Shown here piece after piece: positions 21,657 to 33,356 of a stretch of 64,000 nucleotides of DNA. The notes under the pieces were generated by a model. The model ran no database searches, was not told the DNA's origin, and saw only the letters and a program-made list of their open reading frames with translations. The DNA comes from Anthonomus grandis grandis (Eukaryota > Arthropoda > Insecta > Coleoptera > Curculionidae), in contig NC_065547.1 in NCBI RefSeq assembly GCF_022605725.1, positions 23,415,167-23,479,166 on the forward strand, read 5' to 3'. How positions within the stretch are numbered: the first letter of the stretch is position 1; each line of letters opens with the position of its first letter. The position numbers and the translations under genes are program-made.

Positions 21657-22231
21657 ACCTAAATACTACTTTTTGGTTCTTAGCTCATTTATCAAAACTT
21701 CAAAATAGAGACGAGACGCCATTTTGAAAAAGAAAATTCAATATAAAGGAGAGTTATGCGATACATCGTTTAAAAGCTCCCATTATTATTTATGGTCCTA
21801 GAATATTAAGTCATTACTTCTACCCATAGCAAAATGGCAGCCTTTCAAAATATTTTTATTTTCTTTACTACACCTGCTCAGGTGTAATTTGTTTATAGGT
21901 GTGTTGTTGTTTGTAGAGTTTGTATGTTTTGTCAAAAAACAAAAAAAAAACTAAAAAAAAAAAAACAAAAAAAAATCAAAAAACTTTACAAACACCTACA
22001 AATAAATTACACCTGAACGTGTGTAGTAAAGAACATAAAAATGAATAAAGATGCGAAAAATAACATTTTGAAAGGCTGCCATTTTGCTATAAGTAGAAAT
22101 TCAGTGAAAGCTTTCAAACGATGTATCGCATGACACTCCCTTTCTATTTAATTTTATCTTTCAAAACGGCGTCACGCCGCCATTTTGAAGTTTTGCAAAA
22201 TGAGCCAGGAACCAAAAAGTACTATTTAGTT
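21657..22231. mobile_element. Foldback (long-hairpin) element, 575 bp
   Basis: The ends AAATACTACTTTTTGGTTC and GAACCAAAAAGTACTATTT are inverted. The inverted match continues inward through ATGCGATACATCGTTT, AGCAAAATGGCAGCC and TACACCTGCTCAGGTGTAA to an A-rich loop near 21940-21980. The whole element is therefore one long imperfect hairpin of ~280-base arms. No coding capacity. Frames inside (22121-22321) are by-products. Such elements can move using another element's transposase and their transcripts can feed small-RNA pathways. Confidence 0.85.
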
Positions 22232-24930
22232 ATGACCCGAATATATTTTTCAAACGAAACAGGATCTCCACAAACTGTACAAAAATATTGTATAGACCAT
22301 TTATTTCCTGAAATAATTTAGTTCTGCAAATTTCGTTATTGACTCTAATAAAGACAAGTAAACTAAAAAGATTTCAATAATACTTTAGATGATTGTTCCT
22401 ACAAAAACAACAATGCTGTCATGTCTAATGCATTACTAAACTACACAAATAAAATGAAAAAAGTAATAGAACAAAAATATTTAGAAAAATGATATACAAC
22501 GGTAATGACGGGTAATTGAGTTACCAAGTGACTATAATAAAGTTATCCAAGAGGCAAAAAATAATTCATTACAACTGGAAGTATGCATCACTCATGATTT
22601 TTTCCTAAATTATCCTGACCAAAATACTTCGATTACCAAAATATTAGATTCAACCTAGAAAGAAGACAAATGATCCAACTGTATCCAATTTAAAAAACTT
22701 AAAATACAGTTTTTAGATACAATAGAATTAAAAATAGATTTTGACGAAGAGTTACAGCCTCTTCCAGCGAGGTCTCTTAAATATCCAGATGTAAATTATA
22801 GAGCTCTTCATGATTCACGGCTGACGAATAAAGAAACGAAGTAGAAATATTTGCAAGAAATTAAAACCGTTCTTCTCAAAGATTTTCATGACTTTTAAGA
22901 TAACTTGCTCTTTTAACATTTATATGTTTTAAGGGAGATATTCACAAATAACTTCCCGTATTGATAATTTTTTTACTAGATTTTACGCATAGCTGCCGTA
23001 AAATTGTAAATAAATGTTGGCTTTTTTTAGTATGCAACAAATACATAATAAACTCGTTGGTTACTTTTGTGTTATTAACCTATTACATATCTTAAACCAA
23101 AAAAAGCTTCTCCTGTAAAATCTTGGTTTTACCAATTACGGGATATTAGAATTAGACCATCGATATGTTACGTAATTTATAATAATTATCAACTGTTAGT
23201 TGTTGAAGTCCATCATTTAGCAGTAGCATTACCACTGAAGGGAAAATGTGACCTGCTGGTAATATTATGATTTTTCGCTTCGTGTAAGGAAAGCAGGTAA
23301 GTAAAGTAATTTTTTTTTAAAGTGGTCTTTTCAATTTAAAATATTACGTAATAATGCATTTATGGTGATATTCAACTTTCAGTTATTAAAGTTAGACATC
23401 GAAAGCAACTAAGTAAAGTATAACTTTCGTAAGTATTTTATTTAGACTATATTGTACTGCGTAGTTTTTTTTAATTACACATTAAAATTAATACTAAAAT
23501 AAAACTGGCCAGTGTACCTTAGTTAAAATTAAAAATATAAATTAAATTAAAAAACATTTACAAATTTTTAAATTTCTTTTTTACGAAAAAAAAATTGCCT
23601 TTTTAAGTTTTACAAGACTAAAAAATTTAGAGTCAAAATGTACTCTTAAATAATTTTATGAAATAAGGCCTTATTATGTAATTTGTTAAGTGTTGTAACT
23701 AAAAGTTTTGTATTACTTAATTTGTTAAATCATCGACTTCTATCATGCGATGTATTAAATTTAAAAACTCATTTCTAAATTATAAAATCCCAAATTTAAA
23801 ATAACTACCTTACCATATAATAAGAAAAAATCCAAACAGATCCACTTCTTAGTATCTAAACACTTCTACTTATTAATTAATTAAATAAATAACCATTAAA
23901 GAGAACAAATAAAAAATAGAACCTGCTACCACCGAGTCGCGGTATCCACTAAGCCCTGAAACTCCCAATGCCTTTTAGTACCATCACACCATCATCAAAT
24001 CACTTCCTGAGAAACACGTGCTTTACCTGCCTCTACCTGTATAGAATATAATTCACTTTATTGTCTAAATTGTCCCCACCCACTCTCGCGTTATTAGGAT
24101 TGCGTATGTGTCATACCGTATGTGTGTGATTTTACTGTATAGGGTGAGCCAATTATAATGAATGTTCAACGGTGTTATTCAATAAAAAGACAAACACCTG
24201 GGAAAATTTAAGTGCTTTTGTTTTAATCACGAATATGGGAAGTAGTAAAATTTTACTTATGCATTATGTTGAAGCCATTTGAATGCCTTGTAGCAGTATG
24301 GTTATAGTTCTAGTAATCATAAAGGACCCAGTTATCGAATACTAAAAATTTTTGCTACGTTATTAAGACCTACGTTCAAAACAAACAGTTAACTGAATTT
24401 AAATTAATGAATGGTTTAGGAATATTGCAAATTTTATTTGCGATCGTATAACATTTTATGATTTGCTGAATCAACATATATTATGATGTATAATACATAT
24501 ATCGACTATGTAAAATCGGTAATATAGCACAAATTACTCTTGATATCTAAGTTTCGAAGTTTATTTTTTTGTTTTATCTAATATTTATTTAATAAAATAC
24601 CACGAATTTCAAGAATTTGTGTTAAATAATATAAAAAATAGAGTCGTTAAAACCTTAAAGACAATTATAGAGTTGATATACATGGTTTAATGCTTGAATA
24701 AAATTAAATAAAATTGCTTTTATCCTTGTTCAAGAATATCTTAATACAAATACGAGTAGTTACTGCTTTTTATTTTAAGTTATCATTTATGCCGATGTCT
24801 GGTTAGTTTTTAGAATGAAAGCCTCTATTATGAGGCAGCTTATTATAGGGTAATTTCAAGTTTCAATGTTTAATAAAATACAATTTTGATTAAACCATTT
24901 ATTTTTCATGCTCCAAATGTGATCCGCATT
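22232..24930. other. Mostly unassigned AT-rich DNA with one suggestive reading frame
   Basis: Near 22690-22880 (plus) a frame reads DTIELKIDFDEELQPLPARS then KYPDVNYRALHDSRLTNKET, stop, and KYLQEIKTVLLKDFHDF. It has the residue balance of a real protein but I do not recognise it; PLPxRSxxxxxVNYxxLHxGR-like phrases occur at the start of some retrotransposon gag proteins. Elsewhere no motif is seen. Near 24143 the word TATAGGGTGAGCCAATTATA resembles a mariner-type terminus without a visible partner. Confidence 0.35.
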
Positions 24931-24953
24931 TCTATCAATCAATCAATCAATCA
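24928..24953. repeat. (ATCA)n microsatellite, LINE 3' terminus
   Basis: Four to five ATCA units form the terminal repeat of the minus-strand LINE at 24.9-29.4 kb. Confidence 0.85.
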
Positions 24954-25924
24954 AATGCTTTATTGTCAAGAAATTGTTACATATTGTAGACAAAGCTGTA
25001 AAACAAAAAAGACACAAAAATACAAACAAAACACAAGTAAAGAAAAGAAAAACAAAACGAAATTTAAAAAAAATAAATAAATAAATAGAATAGAATAGAA
25101 TATCTACAATATATACAGATTAAAACAATTTAAAAATTGTAAGTAGTCAAAAATATTATTATAAAATATACAATTTAATGTATACAATGTCAAAAAAAAA
25201 TCATTAAAAAATCTCTTTATGTTAAAAAAAAATAAAAAAATGTTTAAAAAAGTAAAAAATTATAAAAAATCCTAAAATAGCTACACAAAGCAGTATACCT
25301 AAACATGTACAGATAGTAAAAATACATAATCAGCTAGTGCGAAATTACAAATCAATGATTACAAAAAAAAATCGTTAACTGTGTAAAAAGCTCTCTCCAG
25401 TAAGAATGCTTTTAATGCTTTACGAAATGCAAAAAAAGATGTGATGTATTTAATTTCCAATGGCAGATGATGATGTGCATTTTTTGCATTATATAATATG
25501 GAACTTTTGACCAACTCTGAATGTGGGGTAGGCAGGTATAGATCATGTTCCGTGTTTCTAAGTGGATAACTATGGGAAGGCCTATCAGATGCTGAACGGT
25601 GTTTGCGTATTAGACAAACGGACTCAAATATGAATAAAGATGGAAGAGTTAATATTTGATTTTTTTTGAAGAAATGCTGGCAATGACTTCTGTATTTAAG
25701 TCTCAGTGTATAACGTAAAGCTCTCTTTTGTAGTCTAAAAATACCGTTAAATTGAGTTGCACTACGTATACCACAGAATGGAAGGGCGTATCGAAGGTGC
25801 GATTCAAAAAGGGCAAAATAAACTGTTCTAGAAGTAGATAGGCTAAGCTCCTTAGAAATTGATCTTAACGCAAAACAAGCGGAACTTAATTTTCTTGATA
25901 AAGAGTCAATATGTGTGTCCCATT

Positions 25925-27790
25925 TTAACGAGTTGTCAACAGTCCTAAAAACTTTACAGAATCAACTTCGTCAATTGTTGCGTTACCAAGTACAGAAGAT
26001 TGCAAGGTATTTTTATAGAACAATATTTTAGTTTTGGAAATGTTGAGACAAAGGAGATTAGAGTCGCACCATGATTTGATAGTAGTTAAATCACTTGATA
26101 CGGTTCTACGAAGTGTAGCAATATCCGGATTACTCCAGGTAAAACTGGTGTCATCAGCAAATAGACAGACTTTACCGTTAATATTTAAATTAGCAATGTC
26201 ATTGATGAAGATAAGAAACAAAATAGGGCCAAGTGCGGAACCTTGAGGCACTCCACTTTGTAATGGCTTGCAAGAAGACATAGTCGAATCAATTCTCACA
26301 GCTTGACTTCTGTTATTGAGATATGACTTAAACCATTCAAAAGGCGCTCCTCTGAACTCGTAATATTGCAACTTCTTTAATAAGATGTCATGATTAACAC
26401 AATCAAAGGCTTTAGTAAAATCACAGAAAATTGTTGCTGTAGGGTGTGGTTGTTTAAGTTAGAGTATACATTATTAAAAAGAGAAAACATAGGATCATTT
26501 GTGCATTTGTTATTTAAAAATCCAAATTGATGGGAAGTAAGTATTTTATATTTTAGCAAAAATGATAGAAGTCTTTTTTTAACCAATCTTTCAATAATTT
26601 TTGAAAGTGTGGGAAGAAGAGCGATAGGGCGATAGTTGGAAGACTGATCTTTGTCTCCTCCTTTATGTAGTGGAATTATTATCGCCATCTTAAGGCAGTT
26701 AGGAAAAACACCTTTTTGAAAAGACTGATTAATTAGAGTAATAAGATGACATAATGTACATTTGGGCAGATTTGAAAACATTTTGAGAGTAAGTCCATCG
26801 ATTCCAGAAGAGCCCTTGTTTTTGATTTCCCTAATTGAACTGCAAAGCTCTGGTAACACTACGGGCGTAAAGAAAAAACTGTGGAAATTCTCATTTGCAA
26901 TGGGAAGATATGAAAGTGGATCATGGGAAGGAGTTATGGTACTCATTAAATTATTTGCCACATTTACAAAATAATCATTAAGGTTCTCAGATGAAGTGGA
27001 GATAGTATTCGACAAAGAAGGCTTATTTCTCAAAGCATTAACAATCGACCATGTTTCCTTAGCCACATTTTTAGATTTAGCCAGTCTCCTATTATAGTCA
27101 ATATCCTTGGCGGCTTTTAAAGTTCTCTGATAAATCTTTTTGTAAAGTCTTACCTATTCATGAAAAAAAGCGCTGTCTGAAAATTTCTTAAGATGAGATA
27201 ATAAGCGCATGTTCTTAGCAGATGTACACATGCCTTGGGTAGACCAGAGGTTATGTTGCTTCTTTTTAAGAGGTCTTAAAGGAAAGGAGAGCTGGTTTTA
27301 CTGATTCTGGTAGGTGATTTAATGTGCATGATTAAGCCAAAAGAGTCGAAAATGGACTGGAGAGATTCTTGAGCAGCACACACATTGGAAAAATCAATGT
27401 TTAGGTCGCCACATAAAATGAGTTTGCTTTTTAACGGCAGAGACTCAAGCAAGCTCAGTAATTTTTGGAAAAAAACATTTACGTCAGCATCAGGTGTTCT
27501 GTAAATACAAACAACGTAAAGATCAAAATTATTATTGTAGACAATGGAAAATTCAAATATTTTTTCAAAAACTAAATTATCAAACTTGGTTACCATTGAA
27601 AAGTCGTTGCTAGTAGATAATATCACAGTACCTCTATGAGTTAAATTTATTTTATCCAATCTGGCAAATCCAATCTAGTAAAAGAAATAAATCATTAGTT
27701 TTATGTCTTAAAGACTGAATATTTGGAGAGAAAATACTAAGCTTGCCATTGTCCAGTATTTCAGAGGGTGCTTGATCCTCTGTTCGCGTC
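25925..27790 (-). pseudogene. LINE ORF2: endonuclease and reverse transcriptase, broken
   Basis: Minus strand. It opens near 27760 with KLSIFSPNIQSLRHKTND, the usual N-terminal Asn motif of LINE endonuclease, and continues VVCIYRTPDADVNVFF, LILCGDLNID, SPTRISKTSS (27559-27290). A spacer reads NRRLAKSKNVAKETW. RT (27066-25925) has SGIDGLTLKMF, NYRPIALLPTLSKIIE, SHQFGF, FCDFTKAFDCVNHD, GVPQGSALGPILF, LFADDTSFTW and LNISKTK. The catalytic FADD is intact. A frameshift near 26435 splits the fingers from the palm, and a gap removes the end of EN (its DH motif). Truncated or lost after KFLG at 25925, where a stop falls in the thumb. Confidence 0.85.
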
Positions 27791-27793
27791 AAG

Positions 27794-29326
27794 TCATTTA
27801 AACATTTTTATACCATAGGCATCATGGTACTGAAAGTAGAGCCTCCGCAAAGAGTCCACGTCACCAAGAAGTCCCTCTGATGCAAGTGCCAATCGGATGC
27901 TGGTGTTGGTATGTCCTTCAAAATACACACTGGAGGGTTGATCATGCAGATAGGCAAAGAATAGCCTAAGAGGTTTTAAGATGGAAGGGTCTCTCAGTCT
28001 TGCCAATAAATAGCGACCCATCAGTCGCATCTGAGTCTCTTGATAGTCGCACTATTGGTGGAGTCAACGGGTCCATATTTGCTGCTTTATTCGCCACTGA
28101 ATTATTATCGATGACAAAATCAACCTCTAATAATTCTGTTGCAATGGTTTAGAGGCAGCAATGGCCTCCCTATCAGAACAAATTTTCAAAGATTGAACTT
28201 CTCTGGATATTATAGCAGATGTTGATGGAACTGAGCGATGTGGCAGATTATGGCTGTCTGGAGAGTGAGGCTTAGACTTAGACTGGGAAGGCTTTGATTT
28301 GGGCGAGGTGGTACTATTTATTTGGACTGGCGCTTTAGAGGTTTCCAAACATGAATTTATGAGAGTGCCCGGTGGCCATATACTAATATCCTTCAGCCGC
28401 TTTAAGAGATTTAAGTTCTGTACACCAATTTTGAAGTCAGAATGTGCAATGTCCTTGGTTTTTAGCATCGGGAAACATCGGATAAAGTCCGTTGTTCCCA
28501 GTTTTTCTTTGATGAAGTGTGCAAGCTGAGTTCCGGTAAACGGAGATGGGATATTTCATATAACCACGTAATGCCATTCATCTTTGTTTATTGTGTTGTC
28601 CTTCGGTGACGTCGGAACCTCCGGGTCTGGTTTTTCTGTATGATCAGTCTGGCAGGCTGTCGTCCTTTTAGTTACAGGTTGTTAACTTTTAACATTAGAT
28701 TTTTCTTTAGCTAATTGTTCTATGGTGCGAGCCATTTGTTTAACATCTTTCTTCAGATTCTCTACTTCACTTTTTAACTCTTCATTGGAAAAATTGGAAA
28801 ATCATGGACCTGTACCTTTACCGCCTCACCATGGTTATCCATAAGAATTGATGACAGGTTGAAAATTTCCTGTTTCATATCTCTGATTGAATGGAAAAGA
28901 GATTCTTGTCCATTTTCAGAGACAGTATGCAGGCGATGAATGTGATGTTTTGTCATAGAGATTCTTCCATTTGGAGTCGTGAGAATTTAAAATGTCGTAC
29001 ATCTCTGAAAACACTGGAAGAAGGTCGTTATTCTTCTTTAGACAGGTTCCCAGAGCATTGACATTTTCTAGGGATATATGAGAGTTTTGCAGCTGCAAAA
29101 CTTTATCATAAAGATATTTTAATGTTGGTGAATCGCAAACACTGCAGAAAAATCTAATGTTGTTGTATTTCTGCTGATGAAGGACCTTTGTAGTTACCTT
29201 GTCCAGACCTGTGCAGCCCATACAGAAATTACGGTGGCATTCCCCACTGCAACGAAGTTTGTATTTCTCCTTATCCGAGACGATTTTTTGGCATGAATCG
29301 CACTTGAATTCAGCCATTATTCTCAA
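27794..29326 (-). pseudogene. LINE ORF1 with N-terminal PHD-like zinc finger, broken
   Basis: The minus-strand start at 29326 or 29317 (MAEFKCDSCQ) leads into a Cys-rich domain: CDSC, RCSGECHRNFC, CTG, then CSVC at about residues 7-65. The C-C-C-C-H-C-C-C spacing matches PHD-like fingers found in ORF1 of CR1/L2-type LINEs, where they bind nucleic acid or protein. A helical region follows. Near 28550-28350 the frame reads WHYVVI, TGTQLAHFIKEKLGTTDF and LLKRLKDISIWPPGT, an RNA-binding-like fold region. A C-terminal piece lies at 28030-27794. Shifts and stops separate the four blocks. Confidence 0.75.
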
Positions 29327-29739
29327 GTGGACGGTAGATGTTTATACAGGAAAAACTCAAAAATAGTTCAACAGACAGAGTTACACAGGAACTAAAAAGT
29401 TAGCGGGAAATATTTCTTAACGAGAAAGCACGCACAGCAAATAATGTTCAATATTAAAAGGTCAATAAATATCAAAAAAGTCAGAGAGCTATACAAGGTC
29501 ACGTTAAGTTACACCGGAAAAGTTTATACTAGCAGAACGTAAACAGTATAATAGGAACTAGAATTTATCAGGAAACGTATGTATAGCGGAAAACACACCG
29601 TTGTAATTTTTAAACAAAAAAGTTTTTAAAACACGCGGTCAAATCAAAACAAAACAAACATTCAATACTAACAGAGCCAACGAAGGAAAACACGACCGTC
29701 TCGTACGACTGCTGCAAGTAGAATGAATCTAATATAATC

Positions 29740-30460
29740 ACGGATCCTATTTCTAACTTCGGTGGTATTTCAAACCTTATTGTCAACTCTTCTTTCTATT
29801 TGTCAAATGCCTGATTGATTCTATCAACCCACTCCTTCCTCATTCTTATTTCGATTGTATGTACAAGTTCCTTTGCCCAGCTCTAGATGAAAAAATCCAG
29901 GGGAGCTAGTACAGGCAATCGCGGAGGCCAAGGAAAGAAAGAATCCAGCTTCCGGCATATGATTGAGAAATATCATATTGCAAGAACTGTAAAGAGCTAG
30001 TAAATAGTAATATTGTTTTTTTTAAATAATACCCTCCCCCGAAAGTTTGGTCTTCGATGTCTATGTTAAACAAAAAAGCTGCAAAACTGGATTCTTCTTG
30101 CAGAGTCCTCTTCTTGTAAGTCCTACACCACCGTCCCATAAAAGGGATAATTTCGATCTTTGTGCATAGTTACTCACATCTTTCATCAAGAAGCGCCAAG
30201 ATGTCGAGCTCTTTTCTGGCTTGACGTAAAATCTTCGGTAGAAGCTTTAAGTATTTTCTCGTCAATTAATACATCATGACTAGGGTTGACACGATATGCT
30301 GGGTGTTGTCAATACCAAATTCACTAAGCCAATAAAAGGTGTCTTGAAACATCCTGTTTAGTAATCTCTGATCTGGATAACGGTCTACAAACGCTGTGTT
30401 AAAGCTCCATTACCCTCATTTTGTCCATACGTGAGGAAAATGTCGGCGTACTCTTTGGTA
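29740..30460 (-). pseudogene. Mariner-like transposase relic with internal deletion
   Basis: Minus strand. Near 30400 the frame reads RYPDQRLLNRMFQDTFYWL, matching the RFPxRxxPxxxTFxxLxxRL helix of insect mariner N-termini. Then REKILKASTEDFTSSQKRAR (30300-30220) and, after a shift, LQEEDSARRIQFCSFFV near 30110-30060. Near 29930-29880 comes PWPPRLPVLAPLDFF, the third catalytic block WPPRSPDLxPLDFF with the first Asp of the phrase changed to Val and its final Asp kept. The stretch that should contain the first and second catalytic Asp is missing, so it is an internally deleted copy. Confidence 0.7.
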
Positions 30461-31369
30461 AATTCCATATGATAATAATGTCCAATAAAATACTTTTTTC
30501 TTATTTAGTATGTATCCTTCACCCTAGAATACAGATCAGGCATAAGATGCTACCAGCTCTTTCTCATGCAAACTCTCAAACTCATGCAACTTTAGCATAC
30601 ATTAGCTGCCCTGCAATAGAGGCTCTAATTTTGAGAATTGGCCAGACATAGGCCTTAATATTAACTTAAAATAAAGGACGATAATTAAGGGTATTTTTTA
30701 AAAGGTTTCAATGATGACAATAATTTTATTTAAGCATAAAACGAAGTATTTTATTTCAACTCACAATTTATTTTTGATGTTTCAATGTTTTTTCATGTTT
30801 CAATATCTCTATTTTTTCTTGGAAAAAACACAGATAAATAAGTATTAGATACAACAAAATAAACTTTCACTGCACTGTATTAACGATTGTGTGTGAAATT
30901 TGGGTATTTATTGGAAAAAAGTGCAAATGTAATATAAAATTTGAAAACGGATTTTGACCTGTACATATTTGGTTAAACTGATCGTATACTCTGTATATTG
31001 TGATTTTATCTACGAAGCTCGTTTCTTTTATTTAGTAATCAACTTATTTACGTATTTCAAATATTTTATTTACTGAAAAAGCTTAATTTATTCTGGATCT
31101 GGATGAATTTAATAATGTCTTAAGATATCTAAGAAAGAAGAATTTTTATAAATTATTTTAATTTTAAAGCAATGTAAGAATTATGAAATCCCAGGCTTCA
31201 ATTCCAAATTTAATTGCAAAACTTATTATATACACAGTGTCTCAAATAGGTAAATACCTTGGGTTTTCAATTGTTGTCACTTCTATTTTATTAAAAGTTA
31301 TGTTTATCTTTGTAGTTCAAATTCTCTATTTAATAAGATAATTCAACTGTTTATTCAAACAGCTTGTTG
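30461..31369. other. AT-rich, nothing recognised
   Basis: A 76-codon plus frame at 30421-30651 has no known motif. Near 31232 CACAGTGTCTCAAATAGG may be the left terminus of the mariner relic that follows; no matching right end was found. Confidence 0.4.
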
Positions 31370-32110
31370 CCACTCATTTGCTTATGGTCCTACTGATGGT
31401 AAAGAGCTGGAAGCACAAGGGCTGAAAGAAAAGATTTCCTAATCGCCGTGTCTCTAATTAGCAAACATTTACAAATTCTCATTGGCACTTCATATCGATC
31501 TTTCAGAGGTCCAGGAGGAACAGACTTTGAATGCCTTTGATGTCAATCCTGGCTTGATTACTACACAAATATGTTTGTTATGTAGTTTGTACTCTTATCA
31601 CATCCAACGGATCCAAGATTTGCTTGATGCTGGTCAGGATTTCCTTCGGCCTTTTAAATTTTCGCACTGGGTACTTTGCATGCGCACGAGGAATCTTAAT
31701 TTTCTTATCCCGTATCCTTCTCTCGGATCTAATTTAAGCGAGACAGGGTTTCAATTTTTGATAATATTCGGGCAGTCAAAAATCTACACGACATCATATA
31801 AGTACGTTCAGTCCAAACCTATGGGCTTATAGATGAAATAGTTGTTCAATTCTATTTTCGGCTAATTTTAAGTGGTGACATTTACCTAGACATTCTACAA
31901 AACGACTTACATGTGGCTTACTAGAAAATGTGCCGATAAAACGTACGTGAAAACATGAAACACCTCAATTTCGGGTAATAGTGCACAATTATTTACATTT
32001 TACTTCTCCCAATAGATGGTCAAGCGGATCCGACAGCTTGGCTCTTCATATTGCAACTCGTTTGTATTTGGTTATGGAGATATGCAAAAGATCTAATTTA
32101 TGATACAGGT
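31370..32110 (+). pseudogene. Mariner-like transposase relic (plus strand)
   Basis: Plus strand pieces appear in order. RFPNRRVSN is at 31430. EEQTLNAFDVNPGLITTQI is at 31504, then YSYHIQRIQDLLDAGQDF and FSHWVL. LSGDIYLDILQNDLH is near 31870, and SPNRW near 32007. LWRYAKDLIYDT is near 32070. These correspond to the helix-turn-helix, the EExxLxAxxxNPxxSTR linker, the LYPYHxQRVQ block, the spacer between the first two Asp residues, FPNRWIGR and the C-terminal FLWGYxKDLVYDT. Stops and shifts are frequent and the DGAPAH block is unreadable. An open 116-codon stretch (31482-31832) is part of this relic, not a gene. Confidence 0.75.
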
Positions 32111-32169
32111 CGTCTATTCAGCTGTAGTATACTGTGCTCACCGCCGTCTGGTCTAAGGCATGAACGTTG

Positions 32170-32380
32170 AAGCAAAACAGTGATATGCCATGCTTTACCA
32201 ACTGCCTTCGACTTAGCAAGGAAAACCTGGTGCACGCCAAATAGAATCAGATCGCAGAATGGTAGATTCGTATATAGTTTACACAAATGGGTCAAGAGTC
32301 CAAATTCCTCCCGCGAGTGCGGAAAAAATCAAATCGTCAAACATATCATGGAGGAATGCCCTGAAACCTTCACTGAAAAA
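32170..32380 (+). pseudogene. LINE polymerase C-terminal tail fragment
   Basis: Plus strand reads ARKTWCTPNRIRSQNGRF, SLHKWVKSPNSSRECGKN and QIVKHIMEECPE. Many RTE-like and related LINE proteins end with RxxWxxLNRIRTxxGRCxxxLHKWxxxxSxxCxCGxxxQTxxHIxxECP, so this is the last ~65 residues of such a protein. The Cys positions are partly lost (SREC for CDCG). No upstream RT is attached. Confidence 0.65.
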
Positions 32381-33060
32381 AATTCATCCTCTCATCAAGT
32401 TTTTTGTCTGAGAACGTAAGATTTCGCAACCTTTTATAGTTTTCCCAGTCGTGTACATTCCGGGTTCTCTTGAATTCTCGAAGCGCTGCGTCTCTTTGTT
32501 GCATAAAAACCTTAATATTTGGTGAGAGGCAGGGCGCCCATGGTTTAGTAATCCTTGCTGTTTTAAAGGGATGCCCCCTTCGAAAGCCTATCGAAGATAT
32601 AAAGAATATATTCATTAAATAAGGAGATTTTGTTGTCAATATTTTGCTCGTAAATTATATTATGCCAGTTAATTGTTTGAAGTTCACTATAAAATTAATG
32701 AGCGTTAAAATTATTAAAATTTTTGTAAGTTATAAGCGTTGTCTTCATAGACACGTTTTCTATTTTTAAATAACAATAAACCAAGGCATGATCCGATACC
32801 CTTTCCAACGACACAACCCCCAAATCACCGACCAAAGACTTAACCGTTATCTTATATTGGATCTAGAAGTGATACACTATTTCGACTAATTCTAGTAGGT
32901 TGATTTATAATTTGGATTAGATTAAAATTATCAAACAAGGATATCAAAGGGTTTGTTTCATTTAGTAAATTAATATTAAAATCTCCCATACATATTACCT
33001 GCTCAAAAAAAGGATAAATAGATGAAGAAATATTCTCAAAGTTATAGTAAAAATCAATTT
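32370..33060 (-). pseudogene. LINE endonuclease and linker fragment
   Basis: Minus strand. Near 33000-32900 the frame reads FEQVICMGDFNINLLNETNP, then ISLFDNFNLIQIINQPTRIS and SLLDPI. These are the GDFN catalytic block and the TRIxxxSxxLID block of LINE endonucleases. A DHALVYCYL-like piece near 32780 follows, and the linker near 32510 reads QQRDAALREFKRTRNVHDWE then YKRLRNLTF before the RT should begin. The RT is missing: a plus-strand LINE tail abuts at 32375. Stops are present, so it is a relic. Confidence 0.75.
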
Positions 33061-33356
33061 ATAAAATACGCTTATTGAAAAGAAGAAGAAAATAGACTTA
33101 TTCACGCATTTAAAGGAAATATGATCTTGACGAATATGATATGAACGATGAGAAAACCTACCTTTCCTGTGTGGATTTTTGATAGAGTGAATATTTTTGT
33201 ATCAAATTAAGAACTCGGTTTCTACAAAAATCAATTTCTATGGTAAAATTTTATAATTGTATATAATTTTTTTTAAACCAATTTACAAGTGTCTGCATCT
33301 AGAGACCAAGCTGCTAACGGTCATGCTGTTTGTAATCATTCAGCACTGACTCACGC
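33061..33356. other. Unassigned spacer
   Basis: May contain the decayed start of the minus-strand endonuclease. No clear motif. Confidence 0.4.

Larger units (their letters stand above)
24931..29420 (-). mobile_element. Nearly full-length but decayed LINE (CR1/Jockey-like), two ORFs
   Basis: On the minus strand a zinc-finger ORF1 (29.3-27.8 kb) is followed by an EN-RT ORF2 (27.8-25.9 kb), a ~1 kb AT-rich 3' UTR, and a tail ACAATAAAGCATTTGATTGA repeated as (ATTG)n at 24931-24953. Ending in a short tandem repeat rather than poly(A) is characteristic of CR1/L2-like LINEs. A truncated copy of the tail is at 18.2 kb. The 5' UTR may extend to about 29700 but the exact start is not marked. Confidence 0.85.

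Noticed and set aside
24920..24960. ATCA repeats considered as a CRISPR-like or satellite array
   Set aside because: The units are 4 bp without spacers and form the 3' terminus of the LINE.
31482..31832. 116-residue open frame that could be a small gene
   Set aside because: Its residues match the middle of a mariner transposase and continue in other frames on both sides, so it is part of a relic.
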